From contig OX419759.1 of the NCBI GenBank assembly GCA_948567375.1, positions 29,923,493 to 29,987,492 of the forward strand: 64,000 nt of DNA, in the 5' to 3' direction. Below are positions 1-10,683 of the stretch, one piece after another (within the stretch, counting starts at the first letter, position 1; every line of letters starts with the position of its first letter). The notes under the pieces are model-generated. The model saw only the letters and a list, made by a program, of their open reading frames with translations. It was not told the DNA's origin and did not search any database. This DNA is from Lunularia cruciata (taxonomy: Eukaryota > Streptophyta > Marchantiopsida > Lunulariales > Lunulariaceae). The translations under genes and the position numbers were made by a program.

Positions 1-1198
1 TCCTTCATCAGGTTCAATCCAAAGTAGAAATGCATAGCAAATGGCACCAAGTAGTGGGGAGCATTCTGATCTCTCCAACACCACACCATTTGCCACATTT
101 GTTGGTGAAAACACTTTGCCCAATTCACATGCGCTCCTGCAAACATTTGATGAAAGAATGCCACTTGGTGCTTCATCACATATGTCATGCGCTTTGGCTT
201 GAAGAGTGCCATCATCACCCCAACAATACTTCTCCTAACCGGATCCCGATATGTATCAATTTGTTCTTCTTGCATGGCGTAGTGAAGATATTTTGAATTT
301 CATCCTTCTCCTCTGCAAGCTCTCCCTTCCCAAAGAACATAGCCCTGGTTTCTTCACCCGCCTCCCTTACCAACGCCAATCTCCAATCTGACTCTATCCA
401 TCGAGCTAGATTTCCTCACTTTACTTTCATTCTTAGGTCCCTCTTCACAATCACTCATGGCTACTTTTGCCATGAACCTTGGAAAACTCAAGTTCCAATT
501 CCATGCCAAAAATGTGATACAAAGCCTATTCAACACTTCAATCCTAACTATCATATCTAACCTTTGAATAATAGTATTTCTTATTGCAAGTGAAAGGCTC
601 TTCTTCTCAACATTCTTTGGCATTGTGAAATCTCTAACACGCAGTAGCTGGAAGATAATTCTATCGTCTTTTTGTCTCAAGAATCTAACTCCTTCAGAAT
701 TGTTAAACATCAAACTATCAATTGGTTTTGCTATAGGCACTATTTTGGGTTGAGTACTTAGTGTTTTTGGATACTTGTGTGACATTTTGAAAACCCCTCA
801 ACAAAGTATCAATTTTATAATGCTTCATTGATCGGTCATTCTTTTATCAATCTTCACTAAAGCACACACCTTTTGCATGAGTTCATCCAAGCACTGTCAA
901 GGTTAGTTGTTTGTGCCTTAGCCATTTTCTTACCTATCCTTTCTAGATTGACAAATCCAAAGGAAATTTGTTATGCTATCATCACATCGAGTTGATCACC
1001 CCAAGGAAAATTTTCCTTACTTTGGGTTTCTCTATCCCAAGTTTGATCCAAATACTTCTGTTCTGACACAAAGTAACTTATTTTGGGTTGCAATGCAAAG
1101 ATACAAGTTTTCTTCTTTCCATGCCATTTGGGTTCAATATGAATTTGTGTGTACACTTCTTCTTCAAAAAAAAACAAAAAAAACATGTGGGTACCATA
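1..1198 (-). mobile_element. Family A giant LTR, 5' (U3) part, cut by window edge
   Basis: Read on the minus strand this starts at 1198 with TATGGTACCCACA, the family A LTR terminus (TGTGG with one G-to-A change). It runs through the U3 leader, a TATAAAA motif (811-820) and the start of the U3 reading frame (ATG at 785), then continues to position 1 in several frames. The segment at 1-350 matches the middle of the same frame seen at 31,100-31,600 and 45,570-45,790. It sits inside another minus copy (1199-3136), so it is the younger of the two. Confidence 0.75.
354..785 (-). CDS. N-terminal part of family A U3 (LTR-borne) protein
   Basis: 143 codons from ATG 785. This is one of the cleanest N-termini of the LTR-borne frame. 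It is basic, has no zinc knuckle or protease motif, and shares a mid-block (IEVLNR-LxITFLAWNWNLSFPRFM) with the copies at 31,737-32,093, 53,760-53,960 and 57,060-57,120. The start is supported by a TATA-like motif 26 bp upstream and by alignment with ATG-bearing copies at 46,936 and 56,832. The frame breaks at 354 by a shift and continues degenerately to position 1. I do not recognise the family. It is neither gag nor pol. Confidence 0.5.
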   Translation of the reverse strand: MSHKYPKTLSTQPKIVPIAKPIDSLMFNNSEGVRFLRQKDDRIIFQLLRVRDFTMPKNVEKKSLSLAIRNTIIQRLDMIVRIEVLNRLCITFLAWNWNLSFPRFMAKVAMSDCEEGPKNESKVRKSSSMDRVRLEIGVGKGGG

Positions 1199-3136
1199 CA
1201 AATTCTATCTAAATTTGATCAAAAAAAATCTAATATAAGACAAACATTGTCTCCTATCTCTAACATTTTCCTATCTACTTGATCTCTTAGACAATCAGAA
1301 GATTGTTCATATCCACATCCTTTGCCTTCCTTCCTCTCATCTCTTGCACCAACAACTTCAACTTGTGCAGCCTTGCCTCTTCTAACTTACCCTTGGTGTC
1401 AATACTCAACATCTCCTTCATGATTGCTCCTACTGCATCCAACTCCACACTCAAAACTATCTTCTCCCTTCTTCTCCCTACATCTAATCCATTCCAGTAC
1501 ATTGTCAACTCATCCTTGAATTTGGCCTTAATGCCTCCTTCTCTTGCACATACTGGACCAATTGACCTTTGACATCTCTAAGCATCTTCCTCTTGATTAC
1601 AATTTGCCAACTCTTGTTGCTAGGCTTGATCCTTCTCTACTGCACTCTCCTTCAAACTCTCCAACTCTTTCTCCATTACTGCCACAATTGCCTTTGAGTG
1701 TATGACTTGTACCCAACCATCAATAACTTCTCTTTTCATCTTCTCGACCAATACCTTTTGCTCCTTTAGTTCTTCATTGCACTTCATGAAGTTCTCCTAC
1801 AAGGTATCAAGGGCTTTACTCCAAAGGACTGCTTCAGCCCAAAATTCCTTGGCTTCATTCTCTCCTTGGGTCAGCTTACTCCTTAACTCCAAGGTCTCTT
1901 CACTCCATAGCTTCATTACTACTTCCAACTCATCCTTCACTCTTGGATGATTCTTCTTCAGCTTTGCTTTCTTTTCTTATAGATGCACCAACAAATGAAC
2001 ACAATTTTTGATAGGTCCTCAACTCTACCATACCTTCCCTCATCATCTCTTATGTCTTTTTCTTTGGTAGGCACTTCTTTGCTTGGTGCTTTACCTTAAA
2101 GATGTGATCTTTGTATCTTCAATGTCCCGTCATCCAAGCTCTCGTCTTCCTCTTTGACTTTGCTCGGTCTTGCAACTACAACTTGAGCACTTCTCTTGAT
2201 CTTGCTGCTCTTGGAAATACCAAGGCAACCTTTCCTACTCATTTGTCTTCCAACTTGACTACATGCAATTCCAGACATGGCTCATCTCCTCCTTCCATGA
2301 AATCAATTGCCTAGTGAAACTTCTGCTCTTCTTCTCCAACAGTCCCTTCTCTCTATTGCTGAACTTTAGGCTCTCCTTCACTACCACTACTAGACTCTCC
2401 ACTCAACATGAATTCTTCATTTGCTCTTGAGGCTTCACCCTTTGATTCCCTTTCTCCTTCCAATTCTTCCTCCAAAGATGATTTGTTCACTTCTACTGGT
2501 GTGGGCTTTGGATTTAGTCTTCATATCTTTTGGAGCTACATTGGTGTTATTTGTCCTTTGGGTCCACTTCTCTTTCTTGGCATGGTGATCTCCACTGCCA
2601 CTATCTTCTCCTTATGACTCTTCAAGATGTACTCATTGCCTTCATGCACCTGCTCAATGTAATATCATTTATCCCCATCCGCTTCTCTTTGTAAGTTGGG
2701 ATGAAAGTAAGACATCATATGTTCTCTCTCCTCTGAGCTAAGTAGGTTCAATACAAAGTAGAAGTGGGCTGCAAAAGGTATGAAATAGTGGGATTTTGTA
2801 TCCATTTTTCAACTAGAAATCATCTGCTTGACTTGGTGCAAACACTTTGCCCAATCTATTGCTGCTCTTGAAAACATCTAATGGAAGAATACTACCTATT
2901 GCATCATTATATAGGTAGTTTGCTCTAGCTTAATCATAGCAATCATCATGCTGAAAACCCTCCTTTTTATTGAATCCTTATAACCATTGACCTTCGACCC
3001 ATTCTTGGTGCAAGGTCTACTGAAAGAATTCCTCACCTTGGCAATTTCTTCCAAAGACTCACACTTCCAATAGAAGGTGACACCTCCTACTTCTCATGCT
3101 TCTCTCCCTGGGACTAATCTCCAATCCAACTGATGC
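1199..3136 (-). mobile_element. Family A LTR fragment: U3 ORF, C-terminal and middle parts
   Basis: Minus-strand copy of the LTR-borne frame. It begins in the C-terminal coiled-coil block (about 1210-2000, lysine/glutamate-rich, with the shared LHKLKLLVQEMRxRKAKDVDMN block) and runs to the conserved LDWRLV region near 3110. Many stops and shifts are present. Its U5 end should lie to the left but is replaced by the LTR ending at 1198, consistent with insertion of that LTR into this one. At 3136 the orientation flips to plus, giving a head-to-head junction with the next copy. Confidence 0.7.
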
Positions 3137-3361
3137 TAATGAGGGATGGAAAGAAGAGTCCTTCACTCATAGTGAGGAATCTTGCAATGTGGAGGTTAGA
3201 TGTCCTAGTAAGGATCAGATTTTTGAGTAGCCTTTGGATCGCTTTTTTGGCGTGGAACTAGAACTTGAGTTTCCTATGTTTCATCGCAGAAATAGCTACA
3301 AGTAATTGTGAGGAGGGTCTAGAGGAAGAAAGGAAGAGAGGCAATCTGGTTCTATGGACAG

Positions 3362-5564
3362 TTGGATTGGAGACTAGTCCCAAGGAAAGAAGCTGGTGAG
3401 GAAACCAGAGCTACATTCCTTGAGAAGGGAGAGTTTGCAAAAGAGATTACAGAAGTCCACAATTCCTTTAGTGCTCCATATACAAAGAATGGAGACAAAG
3501 TGGATACCTATCAAGACCCGGTAAGGCAAAGTTTTGTCAGGGTGATGATGGCAATCTTTAAGCTGGAGTGAAATATTTATGTGACAAAGCACCAGACCAT
3601 GTTCTTTCACCAAACATTTGAAGGAGAACTAGTGAATTGGGCAACGTGCTTTCACCAACAAATGAGGAAAATGGATCACCTCCGCATTATCTAATGCTGC
3701 TCACAACACATTTTAACCTTAGGCTAAAATTGCTAGTGCAGCCAAGAGATAGAAGATGGATTTATACTTCCACCAAGACTTGAGAAGAGAAGCAAATGTT
3801 GAAGAGCAGTAATACATCTGCCAAATCTGAAGTAGCAATGACCATTTTGCCAAGACAAGACAATAAAAGTGAGTGGAAGTGACAATCCCAAAGACAAATA
3901 AGCAGAGTCAACCATAAGAGATGGTGTCCCAGTACAGCCACGGAAAACAAGAAGGCTAGAGCCAAGGCACAAGGTCATCTTGAGAGACAAACATTGGGAG
4001 GGGAATCAAAAGGAGAAGCCAAGTACAAGTTAGAGGACTCAGTAGAAGAAGAAGAAGTGGAACTCACATTGTATAATGAGGAGTCAAGTAGTGGGAGTGA
4101 TGGAGAACTTGAGGTGCAGCAACAATTGGAGGAAGTGGTTGAGGAGGAAGATCAAGAGTTCTATGCAGCAATTAATCTTATGGAAGGAAGAGACATTCCC
4201 TATCTGGAGTTGCCTACAGTGGAGATAGCAAAGCCAAGAGATAAAGAGCCAAGGTTGGTATTTCTACAAGGAACCAAAACAAAGCAAAATTTGTAACCGG
4301 CCATAGCAAGATCAAGTAAAGCGGAAGATGAAGACAAAAGCTAGGAAGAGGTTACTCTAAAGGTATAAAGATCAAGAATTTAAAGTAAGGCACCAGTTGA
4401 AGAAGCACAAACACAAGCAGTGATTGAAGGCAAAGACAAGGAAGAAGAAGAAGAAGAAGAAGAAAAATTTGGGGAAGTAGTCTACTTATCTAAGATTTTT
4501 TCTCCATTGTTGTAGGTATTGAAGAAGAAGAAAGAGATGAAGAAGGATCATCCGTAGGTAAAGGATGAACTGCAGGTTGTGAGCTATCTAAGTGAAGAGA
4601 TCGTGTAGTTGAAGGAGAATTTAATTGAAGGTGAGAAACAAGTTGAAGCACTTTGGGTGGACCAGATACTTTGACAAAAGAGATTTGAGAACTTGCTGGA
4701 GGCTTTCAAGAAGCAAGGAGGTGAGCTTGAGAGGCAAGCAGAAGAGCTGAGCAAGCAAAAGACAACTCGGAAGAAGTTGAAGGGCAAATTTGATGAAGCG
4801 CGTATTGAAGTCATACATTTGAAGGCAATTGCCACCATAATGGAGCAAGAGTTAGAGAGTTTGAAGTCAAAGGTAGTGCAAAAGGATGAAGCCCGGCAAG
4901 ATGAGTTAGCAAGGAGGAATAGAGAAGAAGCAAAATTGCAAGGACTTGTCATTAACATAGAAGCCCAACTTGCTCGATACATGGAAGAGAAGGAAGCATT
5001 GAAAGCCGAGTTGGAGGATGCAATGAAGATGTACTGTGAAGAGTTCCATGTTGAGAGAGCTCAAGATCATATATCAAAGCAAGTAGGTGGAGTAGTAGAA
5101 AAGCTCAACACAATGCTGAAAATGAAAGTGAAAGTAGAAGAAGTATGCTTGCACGAGTTGAAGCGGTTAGTGCAAGAGATCAGAAGGAGAAATTCGCATA
5201 GGATGTGGATCTGAATAATTTGCTGATTTTCCTAAGAGATTGAGTAGATAGGAAGATAAGAGAAGTAGGAGATAATGTTTGTCTAATATTAGATTTAGTT
5301 AAATATGAGTTAGAGCAGATTCAAAGTAACATGAATGTAGGAACTCAAGATGAAGTAAGAGAAGTAGGAGTGAAATTATCTTTGGAGGAGTTATCTGAGC
5401 AATTAGGAGTAAGTGGGTTGGGAGATAAGAAGGTAGATAGAATACCCATGAGTTCATTTGCAATTCAGACTAAAGAAATTATAGAAATAGAGGAAGAATT
5501 GGCAGTAATAGAGAAGTCCAAAGTACAAGAGGCAAACAAAGTTACATGGAATTTAGAGAAATAG
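3362..5564 (+). pseudogene. Family A U3 protein, broken copy
   Basis: Open stretches lie at 3362-3571, 3994-4296, 4693-5214 and 5331-5564 in different frames. In order they show the conserved globular-looking block (MDWRLV..., with Ala-Pro-Tyr-Thr-Lys-Asn-Gly), an acidic linker (EEEEVEL... with poly-Glu coded near 4440-4470), a long charged coiled coil (LERQAEELSKQK...), and the conserved tail (LSEQLGVSGLGDKKVDRIPMS). The 173-codon stretch at 4693-5214 is the best coiled coil in this copy. It is clearly inactive as a whole. Function unknown. Confidence 0.55.
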
Positions 5565-5657
5565 GTTGACATTAGATCAAATTCATAACCAATTTGAAAT
5601 ATGAATCAATAGACGTGCAGAGTGGGTTGTCAATTTGGATATGGATTTGTGCTCTGC

Positions 5658-5667
5658 CTATTTAAAG
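5658..5667 (+). promoter_or_regulatory. TATA-like box of family A LTR
   Basis: CTATTTAAAG lies about 95 bp after the end of the U3 frame and about 665 bp before the LTR end. The same CTATTTAA box recurs at the same place at 15,680, 59,406 and, on the minus strand, near 30,110, 34,340 and 43,725. It is the likely start of R, so the U3 frame lies upstream of the genomic transcription start. Confidence 0.55.
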
Positions 5668-6341
5668 GAAGCATTTGTAGTGTTATGTTGTTCAGTACTT
5701 GTATTTTTGAAGTTGAGTAAAGCAAAGTGTTGTAACTCAATGCTCCTGGTCTCATCTTAATTCCAAGTATCAATCCTATGTGTGTGTTTGTGAGTGTTTG
5801 GAGAAATTTGAAGTGCAATTTGTGAGCTTGTTGGATGGTGGATTCCACAACTTTGACTTCATTCTGTGTGTTTGATCCTTATTGAATAGCAATCAAAGCA
5901 ATGCTTTGACAAATCAGAGAGGAATTATAGTGTTGGTAGTATTTTGCATTGGTGAGTGGAGAACAAGATTGATGCAAAGCAATTTTGATCAAGAAAGTTG
6001 TGCCTTTAGTGGAGGAGTGGAACACAATTTTGAAGCAAAGTCATTACATAGTGAAGTAGCCTTCTTTGGAAGAATATGAATTACCACAACCAAGATTTCT
6101 TGGAAAGATTTGATGAAGTTGTGATTATGGGTGTCATTAATTTGTGACAAGAATGCAAATCCTTGCTTGTTACTCTCTTTTGGGTGTGGTTTCTAGTTGA
6201 GAGATTAAAGACGCAACCAAGAAGAATTGAATTCTTACTTTAAATTTGTATTTGACCATTTTTGAATTGTTTCTCTATGGGAACAAACTTTACTTACTGA
6301 TTACCACAAAAGTGATGTTTGCTAGGATGTCACATGATTTT

Positions 6342-6359
6342 TGGCACCGCTGTCGGGGA
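6342..6359 (+). other. Primer-binding site (tRNA-Asp), family A
   Basis: TGGCACCGCTGTCGGGGA begins 9 bp after the LTR end. It fits the complement of plant tRNA-Asp 3' end (TGGCGCCGTTGCCGGGGA) with a few changes. The intact element at 60,091 has a closer match, so this one has decayed. Confidence 0.75.
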
Positions 6360-6417
6360 TACAAATCTCAAAGTGGAAGAATATGAAGCCAAATCTGAAA
6401 TTGAGTGTGCAACCAAT

Positions 6418-7799
6418 ATGAATGTCTACATTGAGAGAACAATGGTGCAAAGTTCATTTACATGAGTTTGTAAACAAACTTTGCATTGTGAATAGAAGAA
6501 CACCAAAAGAGCTTATTCACATTTGACAAAGCTGAGAAGGAGGCATTGGATCTACAACTTCTTCACAAAGTACAAGAAGCCTTGAAAGACCTTGAGCAAA
6601 AGAAACAAGAGATTAGGTGGCAAGGCTACTTTGCATCTCCGAATCCTAGGAAGAAGAAAGATGCAAGCGTACAAGCATTTTGCTCTGACCCAATACACCG
6701 ACTTCCTCAAGGGCTGTAAAGGAGGCCAATTTCATAAAAGAATTTATTTATGAGAAGACAACACAAATTTTGATAGAAGGGTGTCAATACCTTCTCCAAA
6801 AAATTCCTTGACTTGTTTAAAAGAATATTAAAGAGAGATCTAAAGATATTGAACCTCTATCTCCAACTCGAGTTGAAGTTGACATACCAATAAAAGAGCA
6901 AGCTGTCAACAAAGACCCCACTTTGAGCTTGGTGAACCCCTGGGATGAATTTGATGAGCAATCCCCAACCAATACCTTTGGTCCATCTAGCGTCACATTA
7001 CCACAACCAGTTCTGCAGAGTTACAAAATGACTTCATTGCCTATAACCAACACGCCTACCAAAAGTATAAGGGAACGGAACAAGATGAAGATCTTGATGA
7101 ATTCATTGAAGAATTTGAGGTCAACTTTTTTGCCAACAAGGAGTAGAACTTTGCTAATCGACTATGAACTTTTCCAAGCCTGCTTCAAAAGAAAGCTCTG
7201 AGCTAGTACGCAAATGTGACCCAAAAGGAGTTGAGATCAGTCAATTGGTCAAAGTTGTAGGACAACTTCCTGGAACAATTCCAAGAGGTTGATTACAATA
7301 AGAGTGTCTTCATGGCACTCAATGATCTAGACCAAGGGAAGAATGAGAAATTGAGAGACTACTCTGAGCAATTCATGGCATTATTGAATCAATTGCCAAA
7401 GCAATCCATTGTGGTGGGTTACTCCAATGCCCAAGCTACCACTCAGTTCCTTGGCATATTTTCCCTAAAGATTCAAATCTTTGCGAGGGAAAGAAGTGTA
7501 ACTTCCTTGGACAAAGAGCTTCTTGTAGCACATCCTCTTCTTTGGAAGAGTTCTCCACATCTTCTATTTCTTCTTTGGAATCCAAAGAAGACTCAAAGCC
7601 AAGAGGGGTATGAAGGCCAGGAGGTAAGAAAGTATCAACACTTGCAACAAAAGTTGTTAATAAAATGGACACTAAGCTGGAGACTCTCATTGAAGAGTTT
7701 GTGGATTTCAAGCTCTAAGTGATTGGGACAAAGGACCAAAGAAAGCCTCCTTCATTTGGTAGACCAAATCTATGGTGCACTACATGTGGTAAGTCAGGC
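6418..7799 (+). pseudogene. gag: Family A gag, interrupted by chromovirus
   Basis: Structural polyprotein remnant. Best open stretches are 6923-7201, 7312-7722 and 7719-7799. The Retrotrans_gag-type core reads ALNDLDQGKNEKLRDYSEQF, nearly the same as the copy at 61,060-61,130. A zinc-knuckle start (WCTTCGKSG) reaches 7797, where the chromovirus LTR begins. Gag-like basic sequence resumes at 22,573. Several shifts and stops make it inactive. It follows the primer site at 6342 and belongs to the element whose pol remnant is at 24,491-25,980. Confidence 0.7.
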
Positions 7800-8213
7800 A
7801 GTAAAAGAACAAGACCAAGGAGAGAAAAAGGAGAATGGAAGCTCACATTGGGACACTTGAATGAGAGAAAACTCCAAATGCCTAGTATGAGTTTTGGCTC
7901 TTGAATTTAAAGGGGGCATACAAGGCACTTGAGAAGCTTCTCAAGAAGCTTCCTTGAGCTACTTTCTTGGAGTGCAAGCCAAGTTAACTAGGAAGCTTCT
8001 CAAGAAGCTTCCTTCTAGAAACCATTTACTTGGTATGCAAGCTAAGCTAGTTGGAAGCTTCTAGAAGCTTCCTTCTAGAAGTTACTTATTTGGAGTACAA
8101 GCTAAGCTAGCCAAGAAGCTTCCTAGATACTTCAGGAATATTCTAGGCTAATTTGTCTTATTTTCTACTTCATCAGCCCTACTAACTTCATCACTAAACT
8201 CCATTTGTAATAT
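7800..8213 (-). repeat. Chromovirus 3' LTR
   Basis: On the minus strand it starts just after the purine tract ggtggggga and ends in TTTACT. It aligns along its length with the 5' LTR at 22,207-22,572, sharing the 'aagcttcttgagaagcttcc' blocks, the 'cttggcttgcactcc' blocks and the leader 'tcatgctaggcaatcagagttt'-type segment. It is slightly longer than the 5' LTR because of extra copies of the AAGCTTC block. The TATA stretch is altered (tttaaag), so this LTR has decayed. Confidence 0.75.
8054..8143 (-). promoter_or_regulatory. Heat-shock-element-like clusters in chromovirus 3' LTR
   Basis: GAAgcTTCtaGAAgcTTC at 8054-8071, followed by TTCtaGAA at 8073-8080, and TTCagGAAtaTTC at 8131-8143. These are perfect inverted GAA/TTC units with 2-bp spacing, the plant heat-shock factor site form. 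Counterparts exist in the 5' LTR. A further GAAgcTTC pair lies at about 7932-7952 and again at about 7992-8012 with a 4-bp gap. Confidence 0.5.
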
Positions 8214-8224
8214 ATTCCCCCACC

Positions 8225-8428
8225 GCTAGTTGGTGACGTCCTCGTCGCCAGTGAAGTTTCAAACTCTTTGAGGGCTAGTTGTGCATTGTGGAGATGAGAA
8301 AGAGGCTCCCATGTGGCATCATGAAGGGGAAACCCTTTCCAAAGGACCTTGTACTCCGTATGTTGTCAATGGCCTTATTGAATTTGGCAACATGCAAGGA
8401 TACAATCAACTTCATACTCCTCCTGAGC
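8225..8428 (-). pseudogene. Chromovirus pol C-terminus with chromodomain
   Basis: The minus-strand frame reads EEYEVDCIL near the interruption, then two stops, then EYKVLWKGFPLHDATWEP and LSHLHNAQLALKEFE. This is the classical chromodomain order (EYxV...IL; YxVxWKG; TWEP; N..L..F), which in chromoviruses steers integration by binding modified histones. It ends just before the polypurine tract. Family B inserted right at its N-terminal edge (8429), separating it from integrase at 17,637. Confidence 0.75.
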
Positions 8429-9121
8429 TGTAACACCCATTTGTGCATGTGTGTGGTATTGTGATATTTAGCTTGGTATTACAAGTACCTGAGAGATATT
8501 ATTTATCTAGAGATAAAGGATGGTTCTACATAAGTCATGATTAGCTAAAGTTAGTCATAGCTAAGATAGAGTGGACCTTACTTTAGAGGAAGTGGAAAAG
8601 ATGAGCACCACTATTTTGGATTCTAGTGTGTTGACTTGGTATTATTCCTAGGTGTTTGGCTTTGAGGAAAAGAGTTGAGTACTCTTGGACTCACAAGTCA
8701 TTTTGTTTTGAATTCTTTTATAGTCCAAGGATAGCCTATGTGAAGGAATCCTTGACTTAGTGGTTGGGTCAAGATAAGATCACATGCTAGTGGAATATGC
8801 CTATGTGAATGGATATTCTTTTCTACTTTTTGACTTAACTTGACTTTTAGTCTGGTAACTTGAGTTACTATGGTAATAAGTAGCTTTAGTGCATAACTAT
8901 TTCACAAGTATATAAACAAGGGGTGAGGAGGTACTCATCATCATTTCATTTACAACTATCTCTTTTTCATTGAGTTCTCTAGTGAGCAATGTCTTGAGTC
9001 TTGGAGTGTTAGCCTTGGAGAAGTATGATGGAGTTGGGGTTCCTTGCTTTCTTAGTCCATGGTGTGCCTACCATAATAGCCATTAGAGGTTCATCCTTAG
9101 TGAGAGACATGCCGGCTCCCA
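8429..9121 (+). repeat. Family B 5' LTR
   Basis: TGTAACACCC...GCCGGCTCCCA, 693 bp, highly similar to 16,947-17,636 and to the lone family B LTRs at 22,861-23,575 (minus) and 27,882-28,550 (plus). Near its 3' part it has the run 'cacaagtatataaacaaggggtgagg' (about 8914-8939), where TATATAAAC is a good TATA box, so R should begin around 8950. Confidence 0.85.
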
Positions 9122-9128
9122 TCTAGAG

Positions 9129-9145
9129 AGGTTCCGTTGTTGGGA
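9129..9145 (+). other. Primer-binding site (tRNA-Glu), family B
   Basis: aGGTTCCGTTGTTGGGA fits the complement of plant tRNA-Glu (TGGTTCCGTTGCCGGGA) apart from the first base and two C-to-T changes. The sites at 22,840-22,856 (minus) and 28,555-28,571 (plus) show the same motif with further C-to-T type changes. Confidence 0.6.
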
Positions 9146-9764
9146 CTTCTCTAGAAGGCACAATAATGTTCCGCGTACAATTCTATATCAGACAAAAGGA
9201 GGCTATGAGAGCTCACTTGGAGAGAACTTTAGGGGAGGAGGGGGATGAACTTATGTTAGAGAACCAAGATCCATTTGTATACCCTATAGTTATGATATCT
9301 TGAGGTGATTTTGTACATCTTGTATACATGAGAGGATTTGGAGAGATTGTGTAAGGTGGATTGTAGATTTTGGGGATTAAGGTGATTTTGGGCAAAATCT
9401 CAAGCTTGAGATCTGGACTTGAAATTTATACACATGATAGCTTGGGTTGTCCTTCAGTTAGCACACTCGGAATTATTGTGAGAGCTATGCACATTGGGCT
9501 AGAATTTTCAAAAGTTGATAGGGTAAATTGCTTCCGTAATTGCATGCTCTCTAGAAAATTTTATAGAGTCTTCCATTTCTTCAGTTTTCAATGAATTGTT
9601 CTGAAAATTTCTAGGAGAATTTAGTGCATTATATCCTACCTGTTGACACAAAAATTTGAGAGCGATTATTCTTGCACAAGGAGTTATCAATTTTTAAAGT
9701 GAAGGGGGTGGTTTTCAAACCAAATCTGAAATATGTGTGCTGAATAGAAAGGTGTCTAGGCCAA
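9146..9764 (+). other. Family B leader, no gene recognised
   Basis: Internal sequence between primer site and first reading frame. Only short overlapping open frames on both strands, none conserved or domain-bearing. The first 120 bp also occur, attached to the LTR, at 22,720-22,860 (minus) and partly at 28,551-28,625. Confidence 0.5.
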
Positions 9765-10318
9765 ATGGCTAAATTGAAAGACCTGAAACTTTTCAGGGAG
9801 GGATTCCCTAGATTTTTGATCAAGTGTGCAAAATTTCAGAGGACTATGACATACCAGATGAGAGATTTGAATGAGATTGTGAGGAAGGGTCAATTTTGCA
9901 GAGTTGAGATCTCATGCATGAGGAGTTTGAGAGCAACAAAAAGTATGTTTGAGTGTTTAGATTCATCTTGGGAAAATGGAGGGTCATCAAGAGTAGAAAA
10001 TGAGACTATGCAAGGTTCCCCAAGGGTTTGAGGTGATTGTAGGGGTGGATTTGAGGAAAAGAGAGTTTACAATAGAATTTGAAGAGAGGGTTGAGAGGAT
10101 CCAAAAACTTACAACACTTGGAGGAAAGAGTGAGCCTAAGTGTTTTCTATGTAGAGAGAAGGGACATAAGGAAAGTTCATGTCCATTGACCTTTGAGAGC
10201 AAGATATTGAGGGAAAGGAGAGGCTTACTTGACTTGGGTTTGCATGTTGGACCTTCTTCACCAAGATTGGGAGGGAGAAGATCTAAGACCAAGGAGTTGT
10301 GTGAGGTTTGTTGAGTGG
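9765..10318 (+). pseudogene. Extra CCHC-containing frame upstream of family B gag
   Basis: Two overlapping frames (9765-10,031 and 10,000-10,314). The second carries a zinc knuckle CFLCREKGHKESSCP (C-x2-C-x4-H-x4-C, about 10,137-10,182) preceded by a basic stretch with FEVIVGVDLRKREFTIEFEE. That context recalls DUF4283/zf-CCHC proteins of plant retroelements, but this is by eye only. A second Cys/Gly-His/Cys cluster follows across stops (10,305-10,345). Family B gag has its own knuckle at about 11,535, so this is an additional module, either an accessory frame of the family or captured DNA. Confidence 0.45.
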
Positions 10319-10683
10319 AAGGACTTCCAAAAGGACATTAGTGTAGTGGATTAAAATCACTTTTGGAGACTTTGGTGAAGGATCTTGGAGAGAGTCTTAG
10401 TAAAACTACAGAAATACTTCCACCTTCATCAGCTAGTTCTCAAGATTAATGATGGAGATAATCTTTCAACTTATGGATAAACTATCCATGAGAGTTTGAT
10501 AATATGCACTCTAGGATTTGATGTTGCTATAGAAATCTTCGAGCAACCTAAACCTTTTTTGTTCCCTAAGGTGGATTATTCTCAGATGGTGTTAGTCACG
10601 TATATACTCTATTAGTTATAAAGTGAGAGAAAAGAAAAGAGAAAAAGAAAACAAAAATTGAGAGGAAAGAAAGGTAGTGAGGG
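10319..10683 (+). other. Spacer with purine-rich tract
   Basis: No gene recognised. 10,620-10,675 is almost pure purine (gagagaaaagaaaagagaaaaag...), directly before the gag core. Its minus strand is open (10,596-10,928) only because of this bias. Confidence 0.5.

Larger units (their letters stand above)
3137..6332 (+). mobile_element. Family A 5' LTR (5'-truncated) of a gag-pol element
   Basis: Starts inside the U3 leader (the 'gaatcttgcaatgtggaggttag' block also seen at 47,140 and 57,010), lacks the LTR head, and ends at 6332 with TGTCA. A primer-binding site follows 9 bp later, so this is the 5' LTR of the element whose gag starts at about 6418. It contains U3 frame fragments, a TATA box (5658-5667) and an R/U5 of about 0.67 kb that matches the tails at 15,690-16,357 and 59,415-60,081. 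Confidence 0.8.

Noticed and set aside
973-1282. Plus-strand open frames over the family A LTR head
   Set aside because: They are the complement of non-coding LTR leader and are not preserved in other copies.
1303-2617. Ser/Leu/Phe-rich plus-strand frames that look like membrane proteins
   Set aside because: They are reverse-strand shadows of Glu/Lys-rich coiled-coil coding (GAA/AAG read as TTC/CTT). The same artefact occurs at 30,538-31,202, 44,373-45,507 and 50,071-51,568.
7915-8130. AAGCTTC-rich block as a restriction-site artefact or cloning vector
   Set aside because: It occurs in both chromovirus LTRs with native flanks and is part of the LTR promoter region.
9213-9690. Small minus frames in the family B leader
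   Set aside because: Antisense to the element, short, and absent from the matching leader at 22,720-22,860.
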